This document shows, in pieces, positions 53,096 to 62,038 of a stretch of DNA of 64,000 nucleotides (positions within the stretch are counted from its first letter, which is position 1; each line of letters starts with the position of its first letter). The stretch lies in contig NZ_CP151636.1 in assembly GCF_038397745.1 (NCBI RefSeq), forward strand, positions 1,364,001-1,428,000, in the 5' to 3' direction. The translations under genes were made by a program, and so were the position numbers. Origin of the DNA: Microbacterium sp. LWH11-1.2 (GTDB lineage: Bacteria; Actinomycetota; Actinomycetes; Actinomycetales; Microbacteriaceae). The notes beneath the pieces are model-generated. The model was not told the DNA's origin, did no database searches, and saw only the letters and a list, made by a program, of their open reading frames with translations.

Positions 53096-54698
53096 TTCCG
53101 ACGAGACGTACGCCGACACCGCGGGCCGCGCGGTCCTCGAGACCATCCGCGCCTACGGGGTGACCGCGATCTTCGGGATCCCGGGCACCCACAACCTCGA
53201 GCTGTATCGGCCGCTCGCCGACCTCGGCATCCGCGCGGTGACGAACCGTCACGAGCAGGGATCCGGCTACGGCGCCGACGGCTGGGCGCAGCAGACCGGC
53301 CTCCCGGGTGTCGTCATCACGACCTCCGGACCGGGACTGCAGAACGCCATGAGCGCGATCGGCACGGCGTTCTGCGAGTCGCGTCCGATGATCGTGCTCT
53401 CACCCGGCGTTCCGCTGGGTGCCGAGTTCGCCGACGTCGGCACCCTCCACGAGACGAAGGATGCCACGGCCATGGTCGGCGCCATCGCCGAGTGGTCGCG
53501 CCGGGTGCGTTCGGCTGCCGAGGCCGTCGAGGCCGTGCACGACGCCTTCACCCTCTTCCGAACCGGTCGCCCGCGGCCCGTGCATATCGAGATCCCCCTC
53601 GATGTTCTCGAAGCCCCCGCGCGTGTCCCCCTCGCGGATCGAAAAGCGCGCCCCGCGCCCGATCCCGCCGCGGGCGACCCCTCCTCTGTGGCGGATGCCG
53701 CGCGCCTGCTGGCTTCCGCCCGCACCCCGGTGATCGTCGCCGGCGGCGGCGCGACGGATGCTGCCGCCGAGGTCACCGCGCTCGCCGAGCGCCTGGGCGC
53801 CCCGGTGCTCACGACGCTCAACGGCAAGGGCGTCGTCGATGAAGGACATCCGCTCTCCCTCGGATCGAACCTGCGGCTCGCGGCTGCCCGTGCCGTGGCG
53901 GAAGACGCCGACGTGCTGCTCGTGATCGGCTCGAAGCTGGGCGAGGCCGAGCTCTGGGCTCCGCGACTGGAGGCGCGCGGCGCCGTCGTGCGCGTCGACA
54001 TCTCGCCCGCGCAGCGCGACAAGAACCTGGCCGCGACCGTCGGGATCACCGGAGACGCGGCGACCGTCGGCAGCGCACTGCTCGCGGCGCTCCCGTCGGA
54101 GCCGCGACCCGCGCCCGATCTGACGGCCGAGCGGGCGGCGATCGATGCCGAGATGCGCGCGACCGCACCCGAGGCCGTCGCGCTCGCCGAGATCATCGCC
54201 GACGCCCTGCCCGCCGACGCGATCGTCGCCGGCGACTCCTCGCAGATCGTCTACATGGCGCTGGGCAGCGTGCTGCAGGCACGGCATCCGCACTCGCTGC
54301 TGTACACGCCCACCTACGCGACGCTCGGCTACGGCCTGCCCGCCGCGATCGGCGCACGGGTCGCTCAGGAGGAGCGGCCGGTCGTCACCGTGATCGGCGA
54401 CGGTGCGCTGATGTTCTGCGTCAACGAGCTCGTGACCGCGGTCGAGCAGCGCCTCGACGTCACGATCGTGTGCGTCGACAATGGCGGCTACGCCGAGATC
54501 CGTCAGAACGAGATCGATCGCGGGATGGCTCCCGTGGGCGTCGACCTCGTGCAGCCGGACTGGGCAGCTCTCGCCACGGCGTTCGGGGCCACCGGTCGCC
54601 GCGTCGACAGGGCCGAAGACATCGCGCACAGCATCCGTGAGGCCATCGCCGAGGGCGGCGTGCAGCTCGTCCACATCCCCACCGGAAGACAGGACTGA
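53088..54698 (+). CDS. Thiamine diphosphate-dependent enzyme (acetolactate synthase-like; possible 2-ketoarginine decarboxylase)
   Basis: A 536-residue three-domain TPP enzyme. The activating Glu56 lies in [15 protein letters not shown], and the TPP-binding motif is [29 protein letters not shown] (about 432-462). Such proteins are often labelled acetolactate synthase large subunit; no small subunit is nearby. Position next to a ureohydrolase suggests an AruI-like decarboxylase of 5-guanidino-2-oxopentanoate (inference). GTG 53088 is preceded by GGGGAG and overlaps the amidohydrolase stop. Confidence 0.85.
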   Translation: MPDSDETYADTAGRAVLETIRAYGVTAIFGIPGTHNLELYRPLADLGIRAVTNRHEQGSGYGADGWAQQTGLPGVVITTSGPGLQNAMSAIGTAFCESRPMIVLSPGVPLGAEFADVGTLHETKDATAMVGAIAEWSRRVRSAAEAVEAVHDAFTLFRTGRPRPVHIEIPLDVLEAPARVPLADRKARPAPDPAAGDPSSVADAARLLASARTPVIVAGGGATDAAAEVTALAERLGAPVLTTLNGKGVVDEGHPLSLGSNLRLAAARAVAEDADVLLVIGSKLGEAELWAPRLEARGAVVRVDISPAQRDKNLAATVGITGDAATVGSALLAALPSEPRPAPDLTAERAAIDAEMRATAPEAVALAEIIADALPADAIVAGDSSQIVYMALGSVLQARHPHSLLYTPTYATLGYGLPAAIGARVAQEERPVVTVIGDGALMFCVNELVTAVEQRLDVTIVCVDNGGYAEIRQNEIDRGMAPVGVDLVQPDWAALATAFGATGRRVDRAEDIAHSIREAIAEGGVQLVHIPTGRQD

Positions 54699-54700
54699 CC

Positions 54701-55651
54701 ATGACCGAGAACATCGGCCCCATCGACGCCTCCGTGAACCCCCGGTACTCCGGGATCGCGACCTTCGCGCGGCTGCCCCGGATCGAGGATGTGCCGCGCG
54801 CCGACATCGCCGTCGTCGGCATCCCGTTCGACTCCGGCGTGAGCTACCGTCCCGGCACGCGCTTCGGACCGTCGCACGTGCGCGAGTCCTCGCGCCTGCT
54901 GCGCCCGTACAACCCGGCGCAGGACGTGTCGCCCTTCGCGATCGCGCAGGTGGTGGATGCCGGCGACATCCCGGTGAACCCGTTCGACCTGACCGCCGCG
55001 GTGAGCGAGGTCGAGACCGCCGCGATCGCGCTCGGCGAGCAGGTGCAGCGCATCGTCACGATCGGCGGCGACCACACGGTCGCGCTCCCGCTGCTGCGCG
55101 CGGTCGCAGCGAAGCACGGCCCGGTCGCGGTGCTGCACTTCGATGCGCACCTCGACACCTGGGACACGTACTTCGGCGCGCCGATCACGCACGGCACCCC
55201 GTTCCGCCGCGCGAGTGAGGAGGGGCTGATCGACCTCACCGCGAGCTGCCACGTCGGCACCCGCGGCCCCCTGTACTCCAAGCAGGACCTCGAGGACGAC
55301 GAGCGCCTCGGCTTCTCGATCGTGTCGAGCGAGTACATCGAGGAGCACGGCGTCGAGGCCGCGATCGCGCGGATCCTGCAGCGCATCGGCGACAAGCCGC
55401 TGTACGTCTCGATCGACATCGACGTGCTCGACCCCGCACACGCCCCCGGCACCGGCACGCCCGAGGCCGGCGGTCTGACGAGCCGCGAGCTGCTGCGCAT
55501 CCTGCGGGCGCTCGGCGCGCAGGACATCGTCGGCGCCGACGTCGTCGAGGTCTCCCCGGCATACGACCACGCCCAGATCACCGGCATCGCCGCGAGCCAC
55601 GTCGTGTACGAGCTCGTGAGCCTGCTGGCGGCACAGGTCGCGCGGCCCTGA
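54701..55651 (+). CDS. Ureohydrolase (agmatinase/guanidinobutyrase family)
   Basis: A 316-residue binuclear Mn enzyme releasing urea from a guanidino compound. Ligands are complete: His125 (GGDH), Asp148/His150/Asp152 (FDAHLDT) and Asp239/Asp241 (SIDIDVLDP). Agmatine, 4-guanidinobutyrate and 3-guanidinopropionate are all possible; the partner TPP enzyme favours guanidinobutyrate. It starts 2 bp after the TPP gene. Confidence 0.9.
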   Translation: MTENIGPIDASVNPRYSGIATFARLPRIEDVPRADIAVVGIPFDSGVSYRPGTRFGPSHVRESSRLLRPYNPAQDVSPFAIAQVVDAGDIPVNPFDLTAAVSEVETAAIALGEQVQRIVTIGGDHTVALPLLRAVAAKHGPVAVLHFDAHLDTWDTYFGAPITHGTPFRRASEEGLIDLTASCHVGTRGPLYSKQDLEDDERLGFSIVSSEYIEEHGVEAAIARILQRIGDKPLYVSIDIDVLDPAHAPGTGTPEAGGLTSRELLRILRALGAQDIVGADVVEVSPAYDHAQITGIAASHVVYELVSLLAAQVARP

Positions 55652-55661
55652 GACGAAGGGC

Positions 55662-56489
55662 TCACGCGTACGACGCGGCGAGCAGCTCGGCGAACAGCTC
55701 CTCCGCGTCGCACTCGACCCGTCGCCGGCGGAACCAGTCGCAGATGTTGACGCAGTCGCGGTGCAGCAGGTCGAGACCCTGCGGGTTCGCGATGATGTCG
55801 ACGATCTGCGGCAGATCGATCACCCGCACCCGCCCCTCGTGCACGAGCAGGTTGTACGCCGACAGGTCGCCGTGCGCGAAGCCGGCGGCGGCGAACGTGC
55901 GCATGAGGTCGACGATCTGCGTGAAGAAGTCGGCGAGCTCGGCGCGGTCGCTGCGCACCTGGGCCAGTCGCGGCGCGGCCGTGCCGTGCGCGTCGCCGAG
56001 GAACTCCATCAGCACCTCGGTGCCGTTGACCTGCACCGGGTAGGGGACGGGCGCGCCCCGCTCCCACATCCGGCACAGCGCCTCGAACTCCGCGAATGAC
56101 CACTGTGCGGCGGCGACCTCGCGCCCATGGCTCGACTTCTTCGCGAGGGCGCGGGTGTCGCGGGTGTTCCGGGTGCTGCGACCCTCGGTGTAGACGGCCG
56201 AGCGGTGGAAGCTGCTGTGCTCGGCAGAGCGGTAGCGCTTCGCCGCCAGCAGCGTGTGCTGCGTCGGATCATCCGGCACGGCGCGCTCCAGCAGGAACAC
56301 GTCGGCCTCCTTTCCGGTCTTGAGGATGCCGAGCTCGGTGTCGAGCGCGCCGGCGGAGGTCACGACCCACGAGGGCCGGGGCTCGGGGCCGCGTTCGGAA
56401 GGGGTGACGGCCGGCCAGGTGGTCCAGCGCTGGTTCTCGCCGGGTTCGACGTCGGCGAAGAAGAGTTCTGTTTCGAAAGGATCAGACAA
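55662..56489 (-). CDS. RIO-family protein kinase
   Basis: A 275-residue RIO-type atypical kinase. The nucleotide loop is LKTGKEADVF with Lys60, the phosphate-anchoring Lys84 is in AAKRY, the catalytic Asp208 lies in HGDLSAYN (with Asn213) and the metal Asp225 in VIDLPQIVD. Bacterial RIO proteins are poorly characterised; archaeal and eukaryal ones act in ribosome maturation. The start is TTG 56489. A short ORF and a hairpin that covers the GGAG before this start lie directly upstream. Confidence 0.9.
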   Translation of the reverse strand: MSDPFETELFFADVEPGENQRWTTWPAVTPSERGPEPRPSWVVTSAGALDTELGILKTGKEADVFLLERAVPDDPTQHTLLAAKRYRSAEHSSFHRSAVYTEGRSTRNTRDTRALAKKSSHGREVAAAQWSFAEFEALCRMWERGAPVPYPVQVNGTEVLMEFLGDAHGTAAPRLAQVRSDRAELADFFTQIVDLMRTFAAAGFAHGDLSAYNLLVHEGRVRVIDLPQIVDIIANPQGLDLLHRDCVNICDWFRRRRVECDAEELFAELLAASYA

Positions 56490-56491
56490 GA

Positions 56492-56516
56492 TGTGGCTCC
56501 GGAAGAGGAGGCCACA
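56492..56516 (-). promoter_or_regulatory. Hairpin sequestering the RIO kinase ribosome-binding site
   Basis: On the minus strand, TGTGGC then C then TCC (56516-56507) pairs with GGAGCCACA (56500-56492), leaving one bulged C and a 6-base loop. The GGAG before the TTG start is in the right arm, so the stem would hide it. It begins 8 bp after the stop of a 20-codon ORF. Confidence 0.45.
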
Positions 56517-56523
56517 CCAGGGA

Positions 56524-56586
56524 TCAGGAGCGGGCGGCCTCGAAGGGAAGGATGTCGGCGGAGAGCGCGACGAAGACGGTGTTCAT
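56524..56586 (-). CDS. Possible 20-residue leader peptide upstream of the RIO kinase
   Basis: A 20-codon ORF, MNTVFVALSADILPFEAARS, with an excellent ribosome-binding site (GGAAGGAG) 7 bases before its ATG. It ends 34 bp before the RIO start, with the RBS-sequestering hairpin in between. Translation of the leader could open or close that hairpin. It is small, so coding is not proven; the strong RBS is the main evidence. Confidence 0.5.
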   Translation of the reverse strand: MNTVFVALSADILPFEAARS

Positions 56587-56690
56587 GTCCTCAGCTCCTT
56601 CCGCTCGGCCTTCCGGGCTCGTCCCGGTGCGTCGACGAGCCTAGGGCCTGCGTGCGGGGGCTGTCCAGACCGCGTGTTCCCCCGGACGCG

Positions 56691-56726
56691 GAGACGCACC
56701 CACCCGATCACGGATGGGTGCGTCTC
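56691..56726. terminator. Strong hairpin after the S33 peptidase gene
   Basis: GAGACGCACCCA (56691-56702) pairs perfectly with TGGGTGCGTCTC (56715-56726) around a 12-base loop, 14 bp after the peptidase stop. There is no T-run, so it would be a GC-rich L-shaped terminator. Confidence 0.7.
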
Positions 56727-56740
56727 GCGACGGCGATGCG

Positions 56741-58216
56741 TCAGGGTGCCGGGATGTCGTACTCGCAGGTGGTGGTCTCCGTCTTCCCCGTCCGCAGGAA
56801 CTCGGTCACCGCGGCCGCGCCGCACGCCGACGCGTTACCGGTGCTTCCGTGGACGTCGTCCTCCATGGTGAGGATGGAGCCGCCGATCGCACCCTGCATG
56901 TCGGGCGCGAGGGACTCCGGCGTCACCAGCTCGTCTGTGTGGGCGGCGAGCAGCAGGGGGCGTCCGGTGTCCTCGAGCGCGACGGGGTCCGGCGACAGGT
57001 CGGCCGGCCAGTCCACGCAGAATCCGTAGTAGTAGGCCTGCGTCGCCGTCCACGTCTGGGGGAAGTCGGCGCGGAGCTTCGAGATGCTCTTCCACGCCGA
57101 TGCCGCAGACTGCTCGGTGGTCGAGTCGTTGCACAGATACGCGGCTTCGGTGCCGCTGGCGACGATGTCGGTGCCGGGCTCGACGTCGGCGAGCGTGCCG
57201 AGCGCGGCATCCATCTGCACGATCTGCGCCAGCATGATCGGCCAGGTCGCCTTGACCCCGAACACCGCGTCCGACAGGGCGGCGGCGCCGAGGGTGCCGC
57301 CGAAGCCGTCGTCCTCCGGCACGGTCACCTGCTTGCCCAGCATGGTGTCCGAGAGCTCCGTCAGCGAGGTCTTCACCTCGTCGGGAGTCGTCCCGAGCGT
57401 CGCCCCCTCGGGGCTCGCGGCGACGAACTCGGCGAATGCCTGCAGGGCCGGTTCGCCGAGCTCGGCGACGCCGGGCTGGATCGCAGCCAGATCGATGTCG
57501 GGCGGCGCGATGGAGTCGAGCACGATCTCATCGATGCTCTCCGGGAAGAGCGAGCGGTAGACCGCGCCCAGGTAGGTGCCCCACGAGTAGCCGAGATAGT
57601 CGACCTTCTTCAGGCCGAGCGCGACGCGGATCGCGTCCATGTCACGCGCGGTGGTCGCCGCGTTCATCGAGGCGATGTACTCCTCGTTCTCCGAGATGCA
57701 GGCGGCTCGATCCTTCGTCTGGGCGTCGATCGCGGCCGTCATCGCCTCCTCCGTCGGCTCGAAGCCGGTCAGGGTGGTGGCCTGCTCGAGGCAGTCGAGT
57801 GGGGCGCTCGCGCCGGTCCCGCGCGGATCGAATCCGACCAGGTCGTGGTCGGTGGCGAGGTCGGCGAGGTTCGCCGTGCCGAGGAAGGGCAGGGAGCGGC
57901 CGCCGGCCCCGGGCCCACCCGGGTTCATCAGGACCGTCTCGGCATTCTCGGCGCTCTCGGTCGCGGAGAGCTTCGACAGCGCGATCTCGGTCATGCCGGC
58001 CTCGGGGTCGGAGTAGTCGAGGGGGACCTTCAGCGTGGCGCACTCGAGGCCGGGCTCGATGGTCACGGCGGGATCGTCGGGAGAGCACTCGCTCCAGGTC
58101 ACCGGCTTCGGCTTCCAGTCGGGCTCGGCGGTGTCGGTGCCGCCCGCCGTGCACGCGGTCAGCGCGAGGAGCGCGACCGTCACGGCGGCCGTCGTCAAGA
58201 GGGCAGGGGTCTTCAT
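56741..58216 (-). CDS. S33-family peptidase lipoprotein (tripeptidyl aminopeptidase-like)
   Basis: A 491-residue secreted alpha/beta hydrolase. The lipobox LTAC gives Cys22. It has MNPGGPGAGG as oxyanion region, GYSWGTYLG as nucleophile elbow, and a C-terminal TAP-like domain (AHTDELVTPE with Asp, and DDVHGSTG with His). Related Streptomyces enzymes remove tripeptides from secreted proteins. The ATG at 58216 follows GAAAGG. It is divergent from an MFS exporter. Confidence 0.9.
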   Translation of the reverse strand: MKTPALLTTAAVTVALLALTACTAGGTDTAEPDWKPKPVTWSECSPDDPAVTIEPGLECATLKVPLDYSDPEAGMTEIALSKLSATESAENAETVLMNPGGPGAGGRSLPFLGTANLADLATDHDLVGFDPRGTGASAPLDCLEQATTLTGFEPTEEAMTAAIDAQTKDRAACISENEEYIASMNAATTARDMDAIRVALGLKKVDYLGYSWGTYLGAVYRSLFPESIDEIVLDSIAPPDIDLAAIQPGVAELGEPALQAFAEFVAASPEGATLGTTPDEVKTSLTELSDTMLGKQVTVPEDDGFGGTLGAAALSDAVFGVKATWPIMLAQIVQMDAALGTLADVEPGTDIVASGTEAAYLCNDSTTEQSAASAWKSISKLRADFPQTWTATQAYYYGFCVDWPADLSPDPVALEDTGRPLLLAAHTDELVTPESLAPDMQGAIGGSILTMEDDVHGSTGNASACGAAAVTEFLRTGKTETTTCEYDIPAP

Positions 58217-58409
58217 CAAAGCCTTTCGCAGGAGTCATCGGTTGGTCTGGCGTCGCCACGCTAACGATCGCGACGTCCGCACCGCGTCCTCCCGCGGGCC
58301 CGTGCCTGTCCACCCGCGGGACGATCTTGCGCTCGCGCGCCGGACGAATGGTCGGATGCCGTGGACGACCGGTCGGGCGTCGACCCGCGGAACCTGAGAG
58401 CGTGGAACC

Positions 58410-59603
58410 ATGACCACGACAGCGCCGATCCCGACGACCGCATCCCCTTCTCGAGCAGGGCGGATGCCGTACGGCGGCCTCATCGTCGTGATGCTGATGA
58501 GCTTCCTGCTGGTGACGGCGGAGTTCCTCCCCAACGGCGTGCTCACCGAGATGGCGGCGTCGCTGGGCGTCACCCCGGGACAGGCGGGGCAGACCGTCAC
58601 GGTCACCGCGCTCGTCGGCCTGGTGGTGGCACCGACGATCGGCCTGATCTTCCCCCGCCTCGATCGCCGATCGCTGCTCGTGTGGATGGCGCTCGCCGCG
58701 GCCGTGTCGAACCTCATCGTCGCGATCTCGCCGAACCTCATCATCGTGCTGCTCGCCCGGTTCCTGCTCGGGGCGGCGATCAGCGCGTTCTGGTCGATGT
58801 CCATCACGGTCGCCGCGCGCATCGCCGGACCCGAGCGCCTCGGCCGTGCGGTCATGTTCACGGCCGCGGGGACCTCGCTCGCCACGGTCGCCGGCGTGCC
58901 GATCGGGGTGATGCTCAGCGAGCTCATCGACTGGCGCGTGGTCTTCGCCCTGGCGGGGGTCGTCACCGGACTCCTCGCGATCGCGCTGCGGACGCTCCTG
59001 CCCTCGGTGCCGGCCGCTCAGGCATCCAGCCTCCGTCTCCTGGTCGACACGGTGCGTCGTCCGGGCATCAGCCTCGGCATGATCGGACACGTGCTGATCG
59101 TCCTCGGCCACTTCCTCGCGTACACCTACGTGCGCCTCGCGCTGGAGCGCATCCCGGATGTCGACGCCTCCACCATCGTGGTGCTGCTCGCCCTGTTCGG
59201 TGCGGGCGGCCTGATCGGCAACCTCGTGATCGGCCTCGTGATCGACCGCTCCTTCGCCTTCTTCGCCGTGTTCGCCCCCGTCGTGATCGCCGTGGCGGTG
59301 GCCTCGATGATCCTGCTCTCGGGCACCGTGCTCGGGATCGGCATCGTCGTGTTCGTCTGGGGCCTGTTCTTCGCCTCCTGGCTCATCGTCGTGAACACCT
59401 GGGTCGGTCACCGGATGCCGGACCGCCTCGAGGCGGGCGGCAGCCTGGTCGTCGTCGGGTTCCAGGGCGCCATCATGATCGCGGCGGGCGTGGGCGGATT
59501 CCTCGTCGACACCATGAGCATCGAGCTCGTGTACGCGGTCGGGGCGGCGATCCTGCTCGTCGGAGCCGTGCTCTTCGGCGCCTCCAACCGCATCAAGGCC
59601 TGA
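58410..59603 (+). CDS. MFS efflux transporter (AraJ/drug:H+ antiporter-like)
   Basis: A 397-residue MFS protein with 12 helices of the DHA1 type. It has LLVTAEFLPNGVLTEMAASLGVTPGQAGQ near the start and RFLLGAAISAFWSM in helix 4, like sugar or drug efflux proteins such as AraJ and SotB. Substrate unknown. It is followed by a repeat-rich gap and a convergent AraC regulator. Confidence 0.88.
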   Translation: MTTTAPIPTTASPSRAGRMPYGGLIVVMLMSFLLVTAEFLPNGVLTEMAASLGVTPGQAGQTVTVTALVGLVVAPTIGLIFPRLDRRSLLVWMALAAAVSNLIVAISPNLIIVLLARFLLGAAISAFWSMSITVAARIAGPERLGRAVMFTAAGTSLATVAGVPIGVMLSELIDWRVVFALAGVVTGLLAIALRTLLPSVPAAQASSLRLLVDTVRRPGISLGMIGHVLIVLGHFLAYTYVRLALERIPDVDASTIVVLLALFGAGGLIGNLVIGLVIDRSFAFFAVFAPVVIAVAVASMILLSGTVLGIGIVVFVWGLFFASWLIVVNTWVGHRMPDRLEAGGSLVVVGFQGAIMIAAGVGGFLVDTMSIELVYAVGAAILLVGAVLFGASNRIKA

Positions 59604-59610
59604 GCGCGAT

Positions 59611-59660
59611 CGCGGCACGCCCGACCGGCCGCGGCACGCCCCGACCGGCCGCGGCGTGCC
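59611..59660 (+). terminator. GC-rich repeat and hairpin after the MFS gene
   Basis: The segment GCGGCACGCCCGACCGGCC occurs twice with a one-base difference. GGCACGCC (59633-59640) pairs with GGCGTGCC (59653-59660) around 12 bases, giving a terminator-like hairpin without a T-run. Confidence 0.5.
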
Positions 59661-59760
59661 CGGCCGACAGCGCACAGCTTCGGAGATCGCGGCCGACACT
59701 CCGCGGCTTCGGAGCCTCCCGCGGCGAGTCGCGCGCGGAACTCCGAAGTCGTGCCCGCAA

Positions 59761-59823
59761 CGGATGCCGGATGCCGGATGCCGGATGCCGGATGCCGGAT
59801 GCCGGATGCCGGATGCCGGATGC
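59761..59823. repeat. Heptanucleotide tandem repeat (CGGATGC x 9)
   Basis: Nine perfect head-to-tail copies of the 7-mer CGGATGC, with a further CGG at the end. It lies 6 bp beyond the stop of the AraC gene, in a non-coding gap. Because 7 is not a multiple of 3, it is unlikely to be coding. Copy number is likely to vary between strains. The unit contains the GATGC word that is very common across the window. Confidence 0.97.
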
Positions 59824-59829
59824 CGGGGG

Positions 59830-60747
59830 CTACGCGGGGACGGGCGCGCGGTGGGCCATGCGCCAGGATGACGGTGTCATGCCGGTGCGGCGGCGGAACG
59901 CGCGGCTGAAGCCCTCGTCCGAGGCGTAGCCGAGCTCCCGCGAGATCTCGGAGACGGCTCGTCCGGCGTCGAGCATCCGCTTCGCTGCGTCGACGCGCAC
60001 CTCGGTGACGTAGTCGGCGGGGGAGCGGCCGACGGCGGTGCGGAAGCGCTCGGCGAACGTCGATCGCGACATCGCGCTGACCCCGGCGAGGCGCTCGACG
60101 GTCCAGTCGCGACCGGGCTCCTCGTGGATCGCCTCGACGACACGGTCGAGGAAGGGATCGTTCGACAGCGAGGGCCAGCCCTGCGGTGCGCAGCCGTTCG
60201 CCGCCCAGGCGCGGATGAGGGAGAGTAGCACGGTCGTCGCCATCATGCGGCAGATCAGCGGATCGCCCTGGCGCACGGGGCACGCGTCCGGGTCGACGAG
60301 GCCCATGTTCTCGGCCAGAGCGGCGGCCGCGGGTTCGAGGGCGTCGAAACCCGTCACGCTGATGAACTCGGGCAGCACAGCGCGCAGCTGCGACGCGGCA
60401 TCCGCGAGTTCGAGGTCGACGACCATGAGGCTCGCGGCATCTTCGGCCTCGAGCGCGAACGGCGATCCGCCCAGCATCAGGAAGGCGTCGCCGGCGACGA
60501 GCCGATCACGGGTGCCCTGCGGGTCGATCGTGAGACGGCGCGAACCGGGATCGACGTCGAGACGGCATCCGTCTCCCAGGGGCGGATGCCCGTGCACGCT
60601 GCCCTCGGCGATGTAGACGAGGGTGATCACGTCGTGGGGGATCGGCAGCAGCGCTCCCGCGGGAAGGGAGGTGCGCCGAGCCACGCCGACGCGCAGATCG
60701 ACGGTGCCGAGCACCTGCGAGAGCGCGTCCGCATCCACTGTCACCAT
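59830..60747 (-). CDS. AraC-family transcriptional regulator
   Basis: A 305-residue AraC/XylS regulator. An N-terminal cupin-like domain (about 20-180) resembles the AraC_binding_2/cupin_6 type seen in regulators of drug or aldehyde response, with VTLVYIAEGSVHGHPPLGDG-like residues. The double HTH (about 205-300) includes LAGVSAMSRSTFAERFR and SRELGYASDEGFSRAFRRRTGMTPSSWR. It may control the convergent MFS exporter, but no site is obvious. Confidence 0.9.
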   Translation of the reverse strand: MVTVDADALSQVLGTVDLRVGVARRTSLPAGALLPIPHDVITLVYIAEGSVHGHPPLGDGCRLDVDPGSRRLTIDPQGTRDRLVAGDAFLMLGGSPFALEAEDAASLMVVDLELADAASQLRAVLPEFISVTGFDALEPAAAALAENMGLVDPDACPVRQGDPLICRMMATTVLLSLIRAWAANGCAPQGWPSLSNDPFLDRVVEAIHEEPGRDWTVERLAGVSAMSRSTFAERFRTAVGRSPADYVTEVRVDAAKRMLDAGRAVSEISRELGYASDEGFSRAFRRRTGMTPSSWRMAHRAPVPA

Positions 60748-60825
60748 GCCTTCGGCAACGCCCGTGCGCGATCGGGTATTCCGCTGCGCCCGGATACGCT
60801 GGGAGGACGCCACCCGAGGAGTCCC

Positions 60826-61287
60826 GTGTTCCGCACCCCCGACCGCCTGTTCCGAGTCCTCGCGATCGCGGAGGCGATCACCTGGACGATCCTGATCGCC
60901 GCGATCATCGCGCGTGCGGTCGGCGCACCCGGCGTGGTGGTGACGGTCGGCGGAGGCATCCACGGCTTCGTGTTCCTCGCCTACGCGGCCACTGCGGTGC
61001 TCGTCGCGCTCAACCAGCGCTGGCACCTCGGGGTCGGCGTGCTGGCGGTCGTCAGCGCGATCGTGCCCTACGCCACCATCCCCACCGAGATCTGGCTGCA
61101 CCGCACGGGCCGGCTCGACGGCGCCTGGCGCCTCGATGCGACCGACGATCCCCGCGACCGCCGCTTGTACGACCGGCTGATGCGCTGGTTCCTGCGCCGG
61201 CCCCTGGTGCTGGTGCTCCTGCTCGCGGTCGGGATCGTCGCGCTCTACGTGATCCTGCTGCTGGTCGGTCCTCCCGGCGGCAAGTGA
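60826..61287 (+). CDS. DUF3817-like membrane protein
   Basis: A 153-residue protein with four predicted helices (about 12-32, 40-60, 70-90 and 125-147). The first 95 residues fit DUF3817 (FRVLAIAEAITWTILIAAI, GGIHGFVFLAYAATA). The C-terminal helix after a basic stretch is extra. Function unknown. The start is GTG 60826 preceded by GAGGA. Confidence 0.82.
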   Translation: MFRTPDRLFRVLAIAEAITWTILIAAIIARAVGAPGVVVTVGGGIHGFVFLAYAATAVLVALNQRWHLGVGVLAVVSAIVPYATIPTEIWLHRTGRLDGAWRLDATDDPRDRRLYDRLMRWFLRRPLVLVLLLAVGIVALYVILLLVGPPGGK

Positions 61288-61311
61288 GGTCTCGCGCTCG
61301 CCGGAAGCCGA

Positions 61312-61989
61312 TCAGGGGGTGACGACCACCGCGTTGGCTTCGTTCACGAGGTCCATGGTCGCCTCGGCGCCGATGCCGCCGGTGCAGTCGACGATCACGT
61401 ACAGGCCGACGCCCGTCGTCGTGAACGCGCGAGCGGCCATCGTCCAGGTGCGGTCGCCGTCGGTGCCGACGACCTGGCGGGTCTCGACGCCGCCCGCGCC
61501 GCCGACCAGGTAGCTGAACTCGCCGGTCGTCGCCACCGCGGTGATGTCGGCGGTCGCGGTCTGCAGGAGAACGCCGAGGATCGCGTCGGACGAGGCGCTG
61601 TCGTCACCGGCGACCACGGCTACGTCGGAGGTGCGGCCCTGCCAGAACTGCGCGGTGCACGTGTCGTCGACCGTGCCGTACGTCCAGCCGCCGTTGCCGT
61701 CGTCGGGCGTGACCGTCTTCCAGGCCTCGTCTGTCAGGAAGCCGTCGCCCCATTCGATGTAGGCGCTGCTCGAGAGCTCCTGGCCCTCGGCGAAGGTCAG
61801 CGTCGATCCGCCCGACGGCTCCTCGGCGGGCTCGTCGGTCGCCTCGGGACCGCTCGAGGGGGCGCTCTCGGATGGCTCGGTCGTCGGGATCTGCGCGAAG
61901 AGGCATCCGCTGAGCGGAAGCGCCGCCGTCACGACCATCGCCGCGGCGGCCAGACGGAGGAGCGGTGAGAGCTGCGAGGTGCGCGTCAT
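61312..61989 (-). CDS. Hypothetical lipoprotein
   Basis: A 225-residue lipoprotein with lipobox LSGC (Cys29), a disordered Ser/Glu/Pro-rich linker to about 65, and a globular domain of about 155 residues with two Cys (in DTCTAQF and VDCTGG) that could form a disulfide. I do not recognise the family. Such proteins are common in Microbacteriaceae. It is convergent with the DUF3817 gene. Confidence 0.75.
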   Translation of the reverse strand: MTRTSQLSPLLRLAAAAMVVTAALPLSGCLFAQIPTTEPSESAPSSGPEATDEPAEEPSGGSTLTFAEGQELSSSAYIEWGDGFLTDEAWKTVTPDDGNGGWTYGTVDDTCTAQFWQGRTSDVAVVAGDDSASSDAILGVLLQTATADITAVATTGEFSYLVGGAGGVETRQVVGTDGDRTWTMAARAFTTTGVGLYVIVDCTGGIGAEATMDLVNEANAVVVTP

Positions 61990-62038
61990 GGCGGTCAGCC
62001 TAGACCCGTGTGCGGGCGCGGACGATGGGCAGCCCTGC

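Noticed and set aside
53088..54698. Biosynthetic acetolactate synthase (ilvB)
   Set aside because: No small subunit and no branched-chain genes nearby; catabolic neighbours point to another keto acid.
59685..59760. CTTCGGAG, CTTCGGAG and CTCCGAAG as ends of a mobile element
   Set aside because: The words are short, spaced irregularly, and no element or target duplication surrounds them.
59761..59823. Heptamer array as a CRISPR or as coding repeat
   Set aside because: No spacers, repeat unit far too short for CRISPR, no cas genes, and no ribosome-binding site or protein context for a coding repeat.
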